From Rossellomorea sp. BNER (GTDB lineage: Bacteria > Bacillota > Bacilli > Bacillales > Bacillaceae_B), in contig JANAVG010000003.1 in NCBI GenBank assembly GCA_024213275.1, forward strand, positions 1-64,000: a DNA stretch of 64,000 nt. Reading direction: 5' to 3'. The position numbers and the translations under genes are program-made. The notes below the pieces were generated by a model that was not told the origin of the DNA, did not search any database, and was given only the letters and a program-made list of their open reading frames with translations. Positions 14,380 through 25,230 of this stretch are shown here, in pieces. Positions within the stretch are counted from its first letter, which is position 1, and the number at the start of each line of letters is the position of its first letter.

Positions 14380-14516
14380 CAGTTGGTTGCAGCGAAAGGA
14401 CGCTCGCTTTCCGCGGGGCGGGCGGTGAGCATCCTCGTCGCTTTGCTCCAGCTTAGATCTCACCTGTCCCGCTACTCCCGCTGGAGTCTCGCACCTGCAG
14501 CGAAGACCAACCTTTT
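14380..14516. repeat. GC-rich interspersed repeat element
   Basis: This ~137-base stretch is far more GC-rich than the surrounding DNA. It contains CGCTCGCTTTCCGCGGGG near one side and CTCCCGCTGGAGTCTCGC near the other. TGCAGCGAA occurs as a direct repeat at 14388-14396 and 14496-14504, and GTTGGT/ACCAAC flank it as an inverted pair. I recognise the pattern as resembling GC-rich repeats scattered between genes in Bacillaceae genomes. It codes for nothing credible; two open frames across it are chance. It lies between the pyr terminator and the end of rqcH. Confidence 0.6.
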
Positions 14517-14564
14517 TACAAAAATTTATGTTCTTAAAAAAAGACATTCTTTTAGAACGCAGCC

Positions 14565-16268
14565 TTATTTTTTTAAAGACCGTACAAGATCAAGGTTAGG
14601 TGTTACATAAATGGTTTGCTGACCTTCATATATGACAAATCCAGGTTTCGCTCCTTTAGGTTTTTTCACTTGTTTAACCATAGTGTAATCAACTGGGACA
14701 GAGCTTGATTCCCTTGCTTTTGAAAAGTAGGCTGCAATATTTGCTGCCTCGTTAATGGTCGTTTCGGAAGGATTCTCATCTTTTATGACGACATGAGAAC
14801 CTGGGATTTCCTTCGTATGCAGCCAGATATCATTTTTATTTGCGATTCGGTTCGTTAAATAATCATTTTGTTTATTGTTTTTTCCAACTAAAATCGTTGT
14901 TCCTTCAGTAGATGTGTACTCTTCTACTTCTGGTTTATGATTTACCTTTTTCTTTTTACTTGTTTTCTTTGCCCTAAGATACCCTTCTTCCTCAAGCTCC
15001 TCTCGAATCTCCTCTATATCCTTTGGTAAAGCAGATTCTAACTGTTGTAGTAACTGCTCAAAATATTGGATTTCATCTTTTGCTTTTTCGATTTGCTCAT
15101 GAACAATAACCATTGCATTCTTTGCTTTTTGATATTTCGAGAAATAATTCTGAGCATTTTCAGATGGTGATTTTTGAGGGTTTAGAGGAATCTTAATCAT
15201 TGAGCTTTCCTCATCATAATAGTTGATGACCTCGATTTCTTCCATTCCCTTTTTTGCTGCGTAAATATTAGAGGTTAATAGTTCTCCTAATAGCTGGTAT
15301 CTGTCAGCCTGCTTAGCATCATTTAAAGTTTGCTCTAGCTTTACAATTTTGTTTTGATTTTTATCTCGCTCATTTTTAATAAAACGCTCAAGATCATTTC
15401 CTTGTTGTTTAACGCGATCCCTTGAGGCTTTCTGGTAGAAATATCGATCAAGTAATTGACTAAGGGATGGGAAGGTTTGAACGCTTCCTTCTAGATGTTC
15501 GAGATTCATTAAATAGAAGGTTTCTTTCTTTCCATTTTTAAATGTTGGATTATATTGCTGTTTTTTTATTCTATCTACAAGTGATAAGAATGCTTTAGGT
15601 AATGATTTTTGATTTGCCAAACCTGCTTTGTAAACGACTTCTTTTGCAAACAGGGGAGATATACCTGAAAATGATTCAACTATCTGTTTGTCTAATTTTC
15701 CCGAATTAAAGTCTATGCTACGCAAAATATCCTCATCAGTACTTTCAAAGGGGTTCTTTTTATTCTGTTGAGGTGGCATCACATATTCATGTCCAGGAAG
15801 AACGGTTCTGTGTGAATTAATGCTAGGTGAAATATGTTTAATGCTATCTAAAATCATATTTCGATCCTTATCAACCAATATGATATTGCTATGCCTGCCC
15901 ATGATCTCTACCATCAACTTCTTATATGAAATGTCACCAATTTCATTTCTGCCTTTAATTTCAAATACGATGATACGGTCAAGTCCGACTTGTGATATCG
16001 ATTCAATCATATACCCTTCTAAATGTTTTCGTAATAACATACAAAACATCGGAGGTACAGTTGGGTTTTCATATGATTCTTCTGTTAGCTGTACCCTTGA
16101 GTAACTTGGGTGAGCAGAAAGTAGTAATTTATGATTTTTTCCATTTGCTCTTACAATGAAAATGATTTCATTTTTATATGGTTGATGAATTTTATTTATT
16201 CGTCCGCATTCTATTGATTGGGACAATTCCTGAGTCATTGCCCGTGTAAATAAGCCATCAAAAGACAT
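14565..16268 (-). CDS. rqcH: Ribosome-associated quality control protein RqcH (NFACT family)
   Basis: RqcH binds obstructed 50S subunits and recruits tRNA-Ala to add C-terminal alanine tails to stalled peptides, marking them for degradation. The 567-residue product matches B. subtilis YloA/RqcH. The NFACT-N domain holds the D97-R98 pair needed for tailing. Coiled-coil segments lie at about 280-430, and NFACT-R follows with [16 protein letters not shown] near 480. ATG 16268 is nine bases after AGAGG; a second ATG at 16277 adjoins that site and would add three residues. Older annotations call it fibronectin-binding protein. It is divergent from the ATPase gene. Confidence 0.94.
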   Translation of the reverse strand: MSFDGLFTRAMTQELSQSIECGRINKIHQPYKNEIIFIVRANGKNHKLLLSAHPSYSRVQLTEESYENPTVPPMFCMLLRKHLEGYMIESISQVGLDRIIVFEIKGRNEIGDISYKKLMVEIMGRHSNIILVDKDRNMILDSIKHISPSINSHRTVLPGHEYVMPPQQNKKNPFESTDEDILRSIDFNSGKLDKQIVESFSGISPLFAKEVVYKAGLANQKSLPKAFLSLVDRIKKQQYNPTFKNGKKETFYLMNLEHLEGSVQTFPSLSQLLDRYFYQKASRDRVKQQGNDLERFIKNERDKNQNKIVKLEQTLNDAKQADRYQLLGELLTSNIYAAKKGMEEIEVINYYDEESSMIKIPLNPQKSPSENAQNYFSKYQKAKNAMVIVHEQIEKAKDEIQYFEQLLQQLESALPKDIEEIREELEEEGYLRAKKTSKKKKVNHKPEVEEYTSTEGTTILVGKNNKQNDYLTNRIANKNDIWLHTKEIPGSHVVIKDENPSETTINEAANIAAYFSKARESSSVPVDYTMVKQVKKPKGAKPGFVIYEGQQTIYVTPNLDLVRSLKK

Positions 16269-16410
16269 CTTAAACATCCTCTACATTTTAAATTCTTGAT
16301 TAAGTTTTTGCCTAGCTATTAAATCATATCATTTTTTGGGACGAGTCTGAATAAGATTGCTATGAGAAGGACAACTTTTCGTGAAAGTAGGGGGAGAGTG
16401 AATTGATTGC

Positions 16411-19086
16411 ATGAATTATCATGAGATGCGGGAGAAGGATATAGAAAATACATTAAACACAAGTTTTGAAAATGGTTTATCCAAGGATGAAGTGAGGCAG
16501 AGAATCAACAAGTTTGGGTATAACCAGCTTGAAGAAGCAGAAAAACAATCGGCTCTATTATTATTTGTCAGTCAGTTCAAAGACTTTATGGTACTTGTAC
16601 TATTAGCAGCTACCCTCATTTCTGGTTTGATGGGCGAGTATATTGATGCAATAGCCATTATCGCAATCGTGTTAATTAATGGATTTCTTGGTTTTTTTCA
16701 AGAAAGAAAAGCCGAAAAATCTTTACATGCACTAAAGGAATTAGCCGCACCGCAGGTCTCTGTACTTAGAGACAGTGAGTGGGTAAAGATTCCTTCAAGG
16801 GAAATTGTCGTTGGAGATATCATTAAATTTGTTAGCGGTGATCGCGTAGGGGCAGACGTACGAATTCTACAAAGCAACAATTTAGAAGTAGAAGAATCTG
16901 CATTAACGGGAGAATCACTTCCTGTTTCAAAGTCTACTTCTCCATTAATAGGAGAAAATATGAATCTCGGTGATTTAGAAAATATGGCGTTTATGGGTAC
17001 ATTAGTAACAAGAGGAAATGGAGTAGGAGTAGTTACGGCAATCGGGATGAAAACGGCAATGGGGCAAATTGCCGATATGATACAAACAGCTGAAACGATG
17101 GTTACTCCTCTTCAAAGACGGTTAGAACAGTTAGGGAAAATCCTTATTTCTGTTGCACTAGTGCTGACTGCACTTGTTGTTTTTATTGGGGTAATCCAAG
17201 GGCATGACCTCTATACGATGTTTCTTGCTGGCGTATCGTTAGCTGTTGCAGCGATTCCAGAAGGACTTCCAGCAATTGTTACAGTTGCCTTATCACTTGG
17301 TGTACAGCGAATGATTAGGAAGAAAGCGATTGTTCGGAAACTTCCGGCTGTTGAAACTCTCGGTTGTGCTTCTGTTATTTGCTCAGATAAAACGGGAACA
17401 TTGACACAAAATAAAATGACTGTAACTCATTTATGGAGTGGTGGAACAACTTGGAATGTAACAGGAACTGGATATGACCCAAATGGACAATTTTATCAAC
17501 ACGAGGATCGGGTGTATCCTGACCAAGAGAAAGCCCTGCAGCAACTTCTTACCTTTGGAATGCTATGCAATCATGCTGAGCTAAAGTCAAAAGAAGATGA
17601 ATTTATAGTAGATGGAGATCCTACAGAGGGAGCATTACTAGTGGCTGGAATGAAGGCTGGAATGCAAAGGTCATCACTTCTTCAACAATTTACAATTGAA
17701 AAAGAATTCCCATTCGATTCTAGTCGTAAAATGATGACAGTAATTGTAAAAGATAAAAACGGCCAATTATTTGCGATTACAAAAGGCGCACCGGATGTAG
17801 TAGTTCAAAGAAGTGAAGCTATTCTTTGGGACGGGAAGCGGCAAATGAGATCGAGAGAATTATTTCAAAAAGTGGATGATACTATTAACGAACTTGCAAC
17901 AAATGCTCTTAGAAATATTGCCATCGCCTTTAAACCAATCCATTCACTTGCTAACCAAACGGAAGAAGAAGTTGAAAAGGATCTTACATTTATTGGTCTT
18001 CAAGGAATGATTGATCCTCCACGTAGTGAGGTGAAGCAAGCGGTAAAAGAATGCTTAGCAGCAGGCATTAAGACGGTGATGATTACTGGTGATCATGTGA
18101 CAACAGCTAAAGCGATTGCATCCCAGTTGGGTATTTTAAAAACAAATGATCGTGTGATGGATGGAAAGGCTCTTAATCAAATGGAGATTGAAGATCTTGA
18201 AGAAGTGGTAGAAGAAGTTTCCGTATTTGCTCGTGTTTCTCCACAACATAAATTAAAAATTGTAAAAGCATTACAAAATAAAGGTCATATTGTAGCGATG
18301 ACAGGTGATGGAGTAAATGATGCACCTGCAATTAAAACAGCAGACATAGGAGTAGCGATGGGAATTACAGGGACTGATGTAGCAAAAGAATCATCTTCAC
18401 TTGTATTATTAGATGATAATTTTGCCACGATTAAAGCGGCAATTAATGAGGGCAGAAACATCTATGAAAATATTCGGAAGTTTGTAAGGTATCTTTTAGC
18501 TTCGAATGTTGGAGAGATTCTCGTTATGCTTTTTGCCATGATCCTAGCACTTCCACTTCCATTAGTTCCAATTCAAATTTTATGGGTGAATCTTGTTACA
18601 GATGGACTGCCAGCAATGGCTTTAGGCTTAGATAAGCCAGAAGATGATGTCATGAAGCGAAGTCCCAGACATCCAAAGGAAGGGATTTTTGCAAGAGGTT
18701 TAGGATGGAAGGTCGTTTCAAGAGGGTTCTTAATCGGAATTGTTACCCTCATTGCGTTTATGATTTCATACAAACAACACCCTGATTATCTTGCTTACTC
18801 ACAAACGGTTGCTTTCGCAACACTAGTCATGGCACAGCTAATACATGTGTTTGATTGTAGAAGTGAAAAATCGGTATTTTCAAGAAACCCTTTTGGGAAT
18901 ATGTATTTAGTATGGGCTGTACTATCTTCATTAGTTTTAATGCTGTTGGTCATTTATTTACCTAGTCTTCAGCCAATTTTCCATACTGTGCCGATAGATA
19001 TGAATGAGTGGCTATTAATATTAGGATTAAGTGCACTACCAACGTTTTTATTGGCAGGTTCATTTTTAGCAGGAAAAAAACGTTAA
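16411..19086 (+). CDS. yloB: Calcium-transporting P-type ATPase (P2A, SERCA-like)
   Basis: This ATP-driven cation pump probably exports Ca2+; the B. subtilis orthologue YloB (890 aa) has been linked to calcium transport in sporulation. The 891-residue protein has an N-terminal cation-ATPase domain, TGES at 166-169 (actuator), PEGLP at 283-287 in the fourth membrane helix, the phosphorylated D326 in DKTGT, KGAPD in the nucleotide domain, and TGDGVNDAPA in the P domain. The C-terminal transmembrane domain holds the remaining helices. ATG 16411 is the only in-frame start near GGGGGAG, though spacing is long (about 14 bases). Confidence 0.93.
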   Translation: MNYHEMREKDIENTLNTSFENGLSKDEVRQRINKFGYNQLEEAEKQSALLLFVSQFKDFMVLVLLAATLISGLMGEYIDAIAIIAIVLINGFLGFFQERKAEKSLHALKELAAPQVSVLRDSEWVKIPSREIVVGDIIKFVSGDRVGADVRILQSNNLEVEESALTGESLPVSKSTSPLIGENMNLGDLENMAFMGTLVTRGNGVGVVTAIGMKTAMGQIADMIQTAETMVTPLQRRLEQLGKILISVALVLTALVVFIGVIQGHDLYTMFLAGVSLAVAAIPEGLPAIVTVALSLGVQRMIRKKAIVRKLPAVETLGCASVICSDKTGTLTQNKMTVTHLWSGGTTWNVTGTGYDPNGQFYQHEDRVYPDQEKALQQLLTFGMLCNHAELKSKEDEFIVDGDPTEGALLVAGMKAGMQRSSLLQQFTIEKEFPFDSSRKMMTVIVKDKNGQLFAITKGAPDVVVQRSEAILWDGKRQMRSRELFQKVDDTINELATNALRNIAIAFKPIHSLANQTEEEVEKDLTFIGLQGMIDPPRSEVKQAVKECLAAGIKTVMITGDHVTTAKAIASQLGILKTNDRVMDGKALNQMEIEDLEEVVEEVSVFARVSPQHKLKIVKALQNKGHIVAMTGDGVNDAPAIKTADIGVAMGITGTDVAKESSSLVLLDDNFATIKAAINEGRNIYENIRKFVRYLLASNVGEILVMLFAMILALPLPLVPIQILWVNLVTDGLPAMALGLDKPEDDVMKRSPRHPKEGIFARGLGWKVVSRGFLIGIVTLIAFMISYKQHPDYLAYSQTVAFATLVMAQLIHVFDCRSEKSVFSRNPFGNMYLVWAVLSSLVLMLLVIYLPSLQPIFHTVPIDMNEWLLILGLSALPTFLLAGSFLAGKKR

Positions 19087-19101
19087 GATATGATATAATC
19101 C

Positions 19102-19140
19102 AAAAGGTAGTAGAGTTACATTCTATTACCTTTTTTCTTT
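19102..19140 (+). terminator. Terminator after the P-type ATPase gene
   Basis: AAAAGGTAGTAG (19102-19113) pairs with CTATTACCTTTT (19123-19134), with one G-T pair, and runs into a T-rich tail. Confidence 0.75.
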
Positions 19141-19197
19141 AATTAGAAAATCTTTAAATAACTGCCTCATGGTAAAGACAGATAGGATGTGATCGTA

Positions 19198-20073
19198 ATG
19201 GTTGTTAGTATGACTGGCTTCGGAAGAGGGAAGATAGAGTCCAGGCAACATACAGTAACGGTCGAAATGAAATCGGTGAATCACCGGTTTAGTGAATACT
19301 TTATCAGAATGCCCAAGCAATTTATGAAAATTGAGGATAAGCTAAAAAAAAAGCTAAATGAATACATAAAACGTGGGAAAGTCGATGTTTTTGTTACAAT
19401 TTCAGGTGAAGGGCTTATTCATCGAAATTTACATATTGACTGGAATTTAGTTGAAGATTATTATCAATTAATAACACAGGTAAAAAGCCGATATTCTATT
19501 GAGGAAGAGGTAAGCCTCCAAGAATTTCTTGCACGTCCTGAATTGATAACAGTAGAAGAAAAGGAAGATGAAAATAAAGAAATAGAAGTTCTCGTCCTTC
19601 AAGCAGTGGAAGAGGCTGCACAGCAATTAAAGCAAATGCGTGATAGTGAAGGTACAGAACTTTTAAAAGACTTTCAATTCCATTTAGGACAATTTAAAGA
19701 TAGGTTGATAAAGCTGACATCACACGCTCCGTTAGTAGTTGAACAATATCGTGAACGATTAGTGAAAAGAATGAAAGAATTAGCGGATGATACAGCAGAC
19801 GAATCAAGAATATTGACTGAAGTGGCCATTTTTGCAGATAAATCTGATATAACGGAGGAATTGACAAGGCTTAATAGCCACCTAGTTCAATTTCACCACA
19901 CATTACAATCAGCAGAACCAATAGGTCGTAAACTTGATTTTATGATACAAGAGATGAATAGAGAAGTGAACACGATTGGATCAAAGGCAAATGACTCATC
20001 CATTTCCACCTTGGTTGTAGAATTAAAGACGATCCTTGAAAAACTTCGTGAACAAATACAAAATGTTGAATAG
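19198..20073 (+). CDS. yicC: YicC/YloC-family endoribonuclease
   Basis: The 291-residue protein belongs to the YicC family; E. coli YicC promotes RNA degradation and family members have endoribonuclease activity. The N-terminal signature SMTGFGRG and SVNHRF are present, and the C-terminal domain (DUF1732) ends with the conserved E-MNREVNTIGSKAND block near 255-270. ATG 19198 gives the family N-terminus; an earlier GTG at 19189 overlaps the AGGA site. It begins the conserved yicC-remA-gmk-rpoZ block. Confidence 0.92.
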   Translation: MVVSMTGFGRGKIESRQHTVTVEMKSVNHRFSEYFIRMPKQFMKIEDKLKKKLNEYIKRGKVDVFVTISGEGLIHRNLHIDWNLVEDYYQLITQVKSRYSIEEEVSLQEFLARPELITVEEKEDENKEIEVLVLQAVEEAAQQLKQMRDSEGTELLKDFQFHLGQFKDRLIKLTSHAPLVVEQYRERLVKRMKELADDTADESRILTEVAIFADKSDITEELTRLNSHLVQFHHTLQSAEPIGRKLDFMIQEMNREVNTIGSKANDSSISTLVVELKTILEKLREQIQNVE

Positions 20074-20130
20074 TTAGTTTATTTTTACCATCACAGGGTC
20101 AGAATAAAGACTATTGATTGGAGGAGCATT

Positions 20131-21017
<887 letters not shown>

Positions 21018-21239
21018 ATGCTTTATCCATCCATTGACTCATTAATGAAACAAATCGATTCTAAATATTCTCTTGTAAGTATTGCTGCTAAAAGAGCTAG
21101 AGATCTTCAAGGTGTACAAGATTATCGACTTAATAAATATATTTCTGAAAAGTATGTAGGCAAAGCTCTTGAAGAAATTCATGCTGGCCAATTAACTATG
21201 AAAGAAAGAGAAAAAGATGCTGTTTACTCAGACGAGTAA
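21018..21239 (+). CDS. rpoZ: DNA-directed RNA polymerase omega subunit
   Basis: Omega assists folding and assembly of the beta' subunit. The 73-residue product starts MLYPSIDSLMKQIDSKYSLV and contains the conserved AAKRARDLQ and KYVGKALEEI segments. GGAGG inside the gmk end serves as its ribosome binding site. A clear terminator follows 33 bases later. Confidence 0.95.
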   Translation: MLYPSIDSLMKQIDSKYSLVSIAAKRARDLQGVQDYRLNKYISEKYVGKALEEIHAGQLTMKEREKDAVYSDE

Positions 21240-21271
21240 GCAATTTTCCTAGTACGTTAGAAATTTAATAG

Positions 21272-21322
21272 AGGGACTGGTCCTTACGTTGGGAATTTTT
21301 CCAAGGACCAGTCCTATTTTTG
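21272..21322 (+). terminator. Terminator after rpoZ
   Basis: AGGGACTGGTCCTT (21272-21285) pairs with AAGGACCAGTCCT (21303-21315), followed by ATTTTTGG. It closes the yicC-remA-gmk-rpoZ block. Confidence 0.85.
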
Positions 21323-21377
21323 GTTTTATAGGAAATGATAAAAATATGTTGATGATTTTGAAAAAATTTGTCATAAT

Positions 21378-21491
21378 CCAGCTCAAGCGCCAAGCTCCCC
21401 CGAGTTGAAACCCAAGCCATTAATGAAGGGAAAGGTGCCATTCTTTCATGGCCCGTTCTACGCTTATCGAGACGAAGCGGGACGCTTACGC
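21378..21491. repeat. Degenerate interspersed repeat between rpoZ and coaBC
   Basis: The stretch begins CCAGCTCAAGCGCCAAGC and ends CGGGACGCTTACGC, with an imperfect inverted repeat inside (GCCATTAATGAAG near 21416 against TTTCATGGC near 21452). It is GC-richer than its surroundings. It resembles the Bacillus interspersed repeat that opens CTAGCTCCAGCGCC and closes GCGCTTGCGCTTTT. A more decayed copy seems to lie at 63273-63314. No protein-coding potential. Confidence 0.5.
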
Positions 21492-21579
21492 TATTTGTTC
21501 TTTTAATCATCATGATAGATTTTAACAAGAGAATCATTCATAATGGTATAAAAGATTACGTGAATATGGGGGAAGAACA

Positions 21580-22782
21580 ATGATTCAAGGTAAAAAGATT
21601 CTACTCTGTGTTTCAGGAGGAATTGCTGTTTATAAAGCCGCTGCCCTTACTAGTAAATTGACACAAGCTGGAGCAATTGTAAAAGTAATCATGAGTGAAT
21701 CAGCGACAAAGTTTGTTACACCGTTAACATTTCAGGCTCTATCAAGAAATGATGTTTATACAGATACATTTGATGAAAAGGATTCAAAGGTAATTGCTCA
21801 TATTGATTTAGCTGATTGGGCGGATCTAGTTTTAATTGCACCTGCAACAGCGAATATTATTGGAAAAATGGCAAATGGAATTGCAGATGACATGGTCTCT
21901 ACAACGATGTTAGCTACGACAGCACCTGTATGGATTGCACCTGCTATGAATGTACATATGTATGATCATCCTGCAGTTAGAAAAAACATAGATACATTAT
22001 ATTCGTACGGTTACCGTTATGTTGAGCCTAGTGAAGGTTATTTAGCGTGTGGATACGTCGGCAAAGGAAGACTTGAAGAACCGGAGAAAATTGTAGCTTT
22101 ATTAGATGATTATTTTCACCAGTCTAAGCTTTTTTTAGATGGCAAAAAAATCTTAATTACAGCTGGCCCAACAAGGGAAATGGTGGATCCTGTCCGGTTC
22201 TTTAGTAATCGTTCATCAGGTAAAATGGGATATGCTTTAGCTGAAATGGCATCAAAGCTTGGGGCCGAGGTCACACTTGTCTCTGGTCCAGTAGATATAA
22301 AGCCGCCACAAGGCGTCGATCTTGTCAAAGTTACAAGTGCAGAAGAAATGTTTGAGCAAGTCACAAGTCGGTTCGAGAAATATGATGTCGTAATCAAAAG
22401 TGCTGCAGTAGCCGATTACCGGCCAAGTCAAACATTTACTAAAAAGATGAAAAAGCAAGAAGGTTCTTTAATGTTGGAAATGGAGAGAACCCAAGATATT
22501 TTGAAAACTTTAGGAAAAAGAAAAAGGAATCAATACTTGGTAGGTTTTGCAGCAGAAACTAACAACATTGAGGATTATGCGAAAGCGAAACTTGAAAGTA
22601 AAAATGCAGATATGATTATAGCGAATAATGTGACAACTGAAGGGGCTGGATTTGGTACAGATACAAACATCGTGACATTATTCAAAAGAGATGGATACAA
22701 GCGTGAACTGCCATTAAATAGCAAAAAAGAAATAGCGAAAGAGATCCTTATTGAAGTAGCGAACAGTTTAAAAGAGGAATGA
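21580..22782 (+). CDS. coaBC: Bifunctional phosphopantothenoylcysteine decarboxylase / phosphopantothenate-cysteine ligase
   Basis: The protein performs two steps of coenzyme A synthesis: joining cysteine to phosphopantothenate (CoaB) and decarboxylating the product (CoaC, FMN). The 400-residue protein has the flavoprotein domain first (GGIAVYKA near 10-17, PAMNVHMYDHP, and the active-site cysteine in YLACG). The CTP-dependent ligase domain runs from about 185, with TAGPTREMVDPVRFFSN. ATG 21580 follows GGGGGAAGAAC. priA begins five bases after the stop. Confidence 0.95.
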   Translation: MIQGKKILLCVSGGIAVYKAAALTSKLTQAGAIVKVIMSESATKFVTPLTFQALSRNDVYTDTFDEKDSKVIAHIDLADWADLVLIAPATANIIGKMANGIADDMVSTTMLATTAPVWIAPAMNVHMYDHPAVRKNIDTLYSYGYRYVEPSEGYLACGYVGKGRLEEPEKIVALLDDYFHQSKLFLDGKKILITAGPTREMVDPVRFFSNRSSGKMGYALAEMASKLGAEVTLVSGPVDIKPPQGVDLVKVTSAEEMFEQVTSRFEKYDVVIKSAAVADYRPSQTFTKKMKKQEGSLMLEMERTQDILKTLGKRKRNQYLVGFAAETNNIEDYAKAKLESKNADMIIANNVTTEGAGFGTDTNIVTLFKRDGYKRELPLNSKKEIAKEILIEVANSLKEE

Positions 22783-22787
22783 TATAA

Positions 22788-25208
22788 ATGAGCATTGCCA
22801 GTGTAATTGTTGACGTACCAACGATGCAGACTGACAGGGCGTATGATTATAAGATCCCGGATAAATGGGAAGGAATCATCACTTCAGGAATGAGAGTAAT
22901 TGTCCCATTCGGACCAAGAAAAATTCAAGGGTTTGTTGTCGGAACCAAGGAACAAACAGATGTAAAACGATTAAAATCAATAGTAGAGCCAATGGATTTA
23001 GTCCCGGTATTGAACCAAGAATTATTAGAGATGGCGGAATGGCTAACGGAAAAAACATTATGTTTTAAAATATCCGCTCTCCAAGTGATGTTACCTGCAG
23101 CAATGAAAGCTAAATATGAAAAGAAAATCGTTGTAAGTAATGAAAAGGAATCGCCTTTCTTGTCTGAAAAAATCAATAAAATGTTCCAATCAAAAAAAGA
23201 GGTCACTTGGAACGAGGCCGACAAACAAGGAATCCTCCCAGAACTTCAAAGGGAAGTAAAAGGAGGAAGACTTGAGATTGTTTATGAAGTGAGAGCAAAA
23301 GCGAAAACAAAAACAATACGTAAAGTAACTTTAGCTCAGTCTTCAGATAGAATAGAAACCTTAATAAATGAGCTGCCTGCGAATGCCAAAAAGCAAAAAG
23401 AAATAATGGATTACCTTCTAAAGTATGCGAATATGCAAGCAGTTCCGACAAAAGAAGTATTAGATGCAACCGGAGGCTCTGATAGCACGATTAAAACGCT
23501 TTTAGACAAGAAATTTATATTTGAAAACCGAGAAGAGGTTTACCGGGATCCATATCAAGAAAGGGACTTTCCACGTACAAAACCGTTTTCTTTAACGGAT
23601 GAACAGGAAAAGTCAATTTTCCCAATTCTAGATTCGATTGAAAACAAAATACATAAAACATTCCTTCTTTATGGTGTAACGGGGAGTGGGAAAACGGAGG
23701 TTTACCTCCAATCGATCCAAAGAGTGCTAGAGGATAAAAAAGAAGCAATTGTCCTTGTTCCTGAAATTGCCCTTACACCGCAAATGGTTCAACGTTTTAA
23801 AGGAAGATTTGGTGATCAGGTTGCTGTCCTTCATAGCGGATTGTCAGTTGGTGAAAAATACGACGAGTGGAGAAAAATCCAGAGGAAAGAAGTGAAAGTA
23901 GTAGTGGGTGCACGCTCAGCTATTTTTGCTCCATTCGAAAATCTTGGCATTATAATTATCGATGAAGAACATGAAACCAGCTATAAACAGGAAGAGAATC
24001 CAAGATATCATGCTAGAGATGTTGCTGTTTATAGGGGGAAACGATATAATTGTCCGGTTGTTTTAGGAAGTGCGACTCCTTCACTCGAAAGCTTTGCCCG
24101 TGCGAATAAAGGTGTTTATCAATTATTAACACTTCAAAAAAGAATGAATGAAGGGGAACTACCTCAAGTATCTGTTGTAGACATGAGAGAAGAATTAAGA
24201 AGTGGAAACCGCTCCATGTTTTCCACTGAACTTTTTGATAAGTTAAAAGACCGTTTAGTAAAAAAACAACAAACCGTATTGTTTCTTAATCGAAGAGGCC
24301 ACTCCTCTTTTATCATGTGTCGAGATTGTGGTTTTGTTCAACAATGTCCACAGTGTGATATTTCACTAACCTATCATCGCTTTTCAAATCAAATGAAGTG
24401 TCACTATTGTGGATATGAAACCGTTGTCCCTACAAAATGCCCAGAATGTAATAGCGAACATATACGCTATTTTGGAACAGGAACACAGAAGGTAGAAGAG
24501 GAACTTACAAAGCTTTTACCTGAAGCAAGAGTGATTCGTATGGATGTTGACACAACGGGTAGGAAAGGTGCTCATGAAAGACTTTTGAATCAATTTGGTG
24601 AAGGGAAAGCGGATATATTACTAGGAACCCAAATGATTGCTAAAGGATTAGACTTTCCGAATATTACACTTGTTGGGGTTCTAAGTGCAGATACAATGCT
24701 TCATTTGCCTGACTTTCGTTCAGCTGAAAAAACGTTTCAGCTCTTAACCCAGGTTAGTGGAAGAGCAGGAAGACATAAGCTTCCTGGTGAAGTCGTCATT
24801 CAAACGTACACCCCTGAACATTATAGCATTGAGCAAGCTTCGGAGCAGGACTACGATTCATTTTATAAAAAAGAAATGATGATGCGTAAAATGGGAAGTT
24901 ACCCGCCGTTCTATTATGTTGCCCTTCTTACGATTACACATGAAGATTTATTAAAAGTTGTATCAGTAGCGGAGAAAATCTCAAACTTCCTTCAATCGAA
25001 ACTATCAAAAGCAAGTATAATATTAGGACCTGTAGCATCTCCCATTCCACGGATCAACAATAGATATCGCTATCAATGTTTGATAAAATACAAACGTGAA
25101 CCAATGCTAACAGATACCTTACAAAAAATTCTTACTCAATCACAACAGCAATATTCATCTGAGGGATTAACAGTATCCATTGATGTCAATCCTTATATGA
25201 TGATGTAA
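22788..25208 (+). CDS. priA: Primosomal replication restart helicase PriA
   Basis: PriA recognises branched DNA at collapsed forks and starts reloading of the replicative helicase. The 806-residue protein has an N-terminal DNA-binding region, a helicase core with Walker A GVTGSGKTEVY near 291-301 and DEEH near 388, and zinc-binding cysteines in CRDCGFVQQCPQCD and KCHYCGYE...KCPEC (about 508-560). Its length matches B. subtilis PriA (805). It sits in the conserved coaBC-priA-def-fmt-rsmB order. Confidence 0.96.
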   Translation: MSIASVIVDVPTMQTDRAYDYKIPDKWEGIITSGMRVIVPFGPRKIQGFVVGTKEQTDVKRLKSIVEPMDLVPVLNQELLEMAEWLTEKTLCFKISALQVMLPAAMKAKYEKKIVVSNEKESPFLSEKINKMFQSKKEVTWNEADKQGILPELQREVKGGRLEIVYEVRAKAKTKTIRKVTLAQSSDRIETLINELPANAKKQKEIMDYLLKYANMQAVPTKEVLDATGGSDSTIKTLLDKKFIFENREEVYRDPYQERDFPRTKPFSLTDEQEKSIFPILDSIENKIHKTFLLYGVTGSGKTEVYLQSIQRVLEDKKEAIVLVPEIALTPQMVQRFKGRFGDQVAVLHSGLSVGEKYDEWRKIQRKEVKVVVGARSAIFAPFENLGIIIIDEEHETSYKQEENPRYHARDVAVYRGKRYNCPVVLGSATPSLESFARANKGVYQLLTLQKRMNEGELPQVSVVDMREELRSGNRSMFSTELFDKLKDRLVKKQQTVLFLNRRGHSSFIMCRDCGFVQQCPQCDISLTYHRFSNQMKCHYCGYETVVPTKCPECNSEHIRYFGTGTQKVEEELTKLLPEARVIRMDVDTTGRKGAHERLLNQFGEGKADILLGTQMIAKGLDFPNITLVGVLSADTMLHLPDFRSAEKTFQLLTQVSGRAGRHKLPGEVVIQTYTPEHYSIEQASEQDYDSFYKKEMMMRKMGSYPPFYYVALLTITHEDLLKVVSVAEKISNFLQSKLSKASIILGPVASPIPRINNRYRYQCLIKYKREPMLTDTLQKILTQSQQQYSSEGLTVSIDVNPYMMM

Positions 25209-25230
25209 AGACACTAGAGGAGGAGAATCA

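Noticed and set aside
14308..14610. Open frames on both strands across the GC-rich repeat
   Set aside because: They start inside the pyr terminator, lack ribosome binding sites, and their length reflects high GC content.
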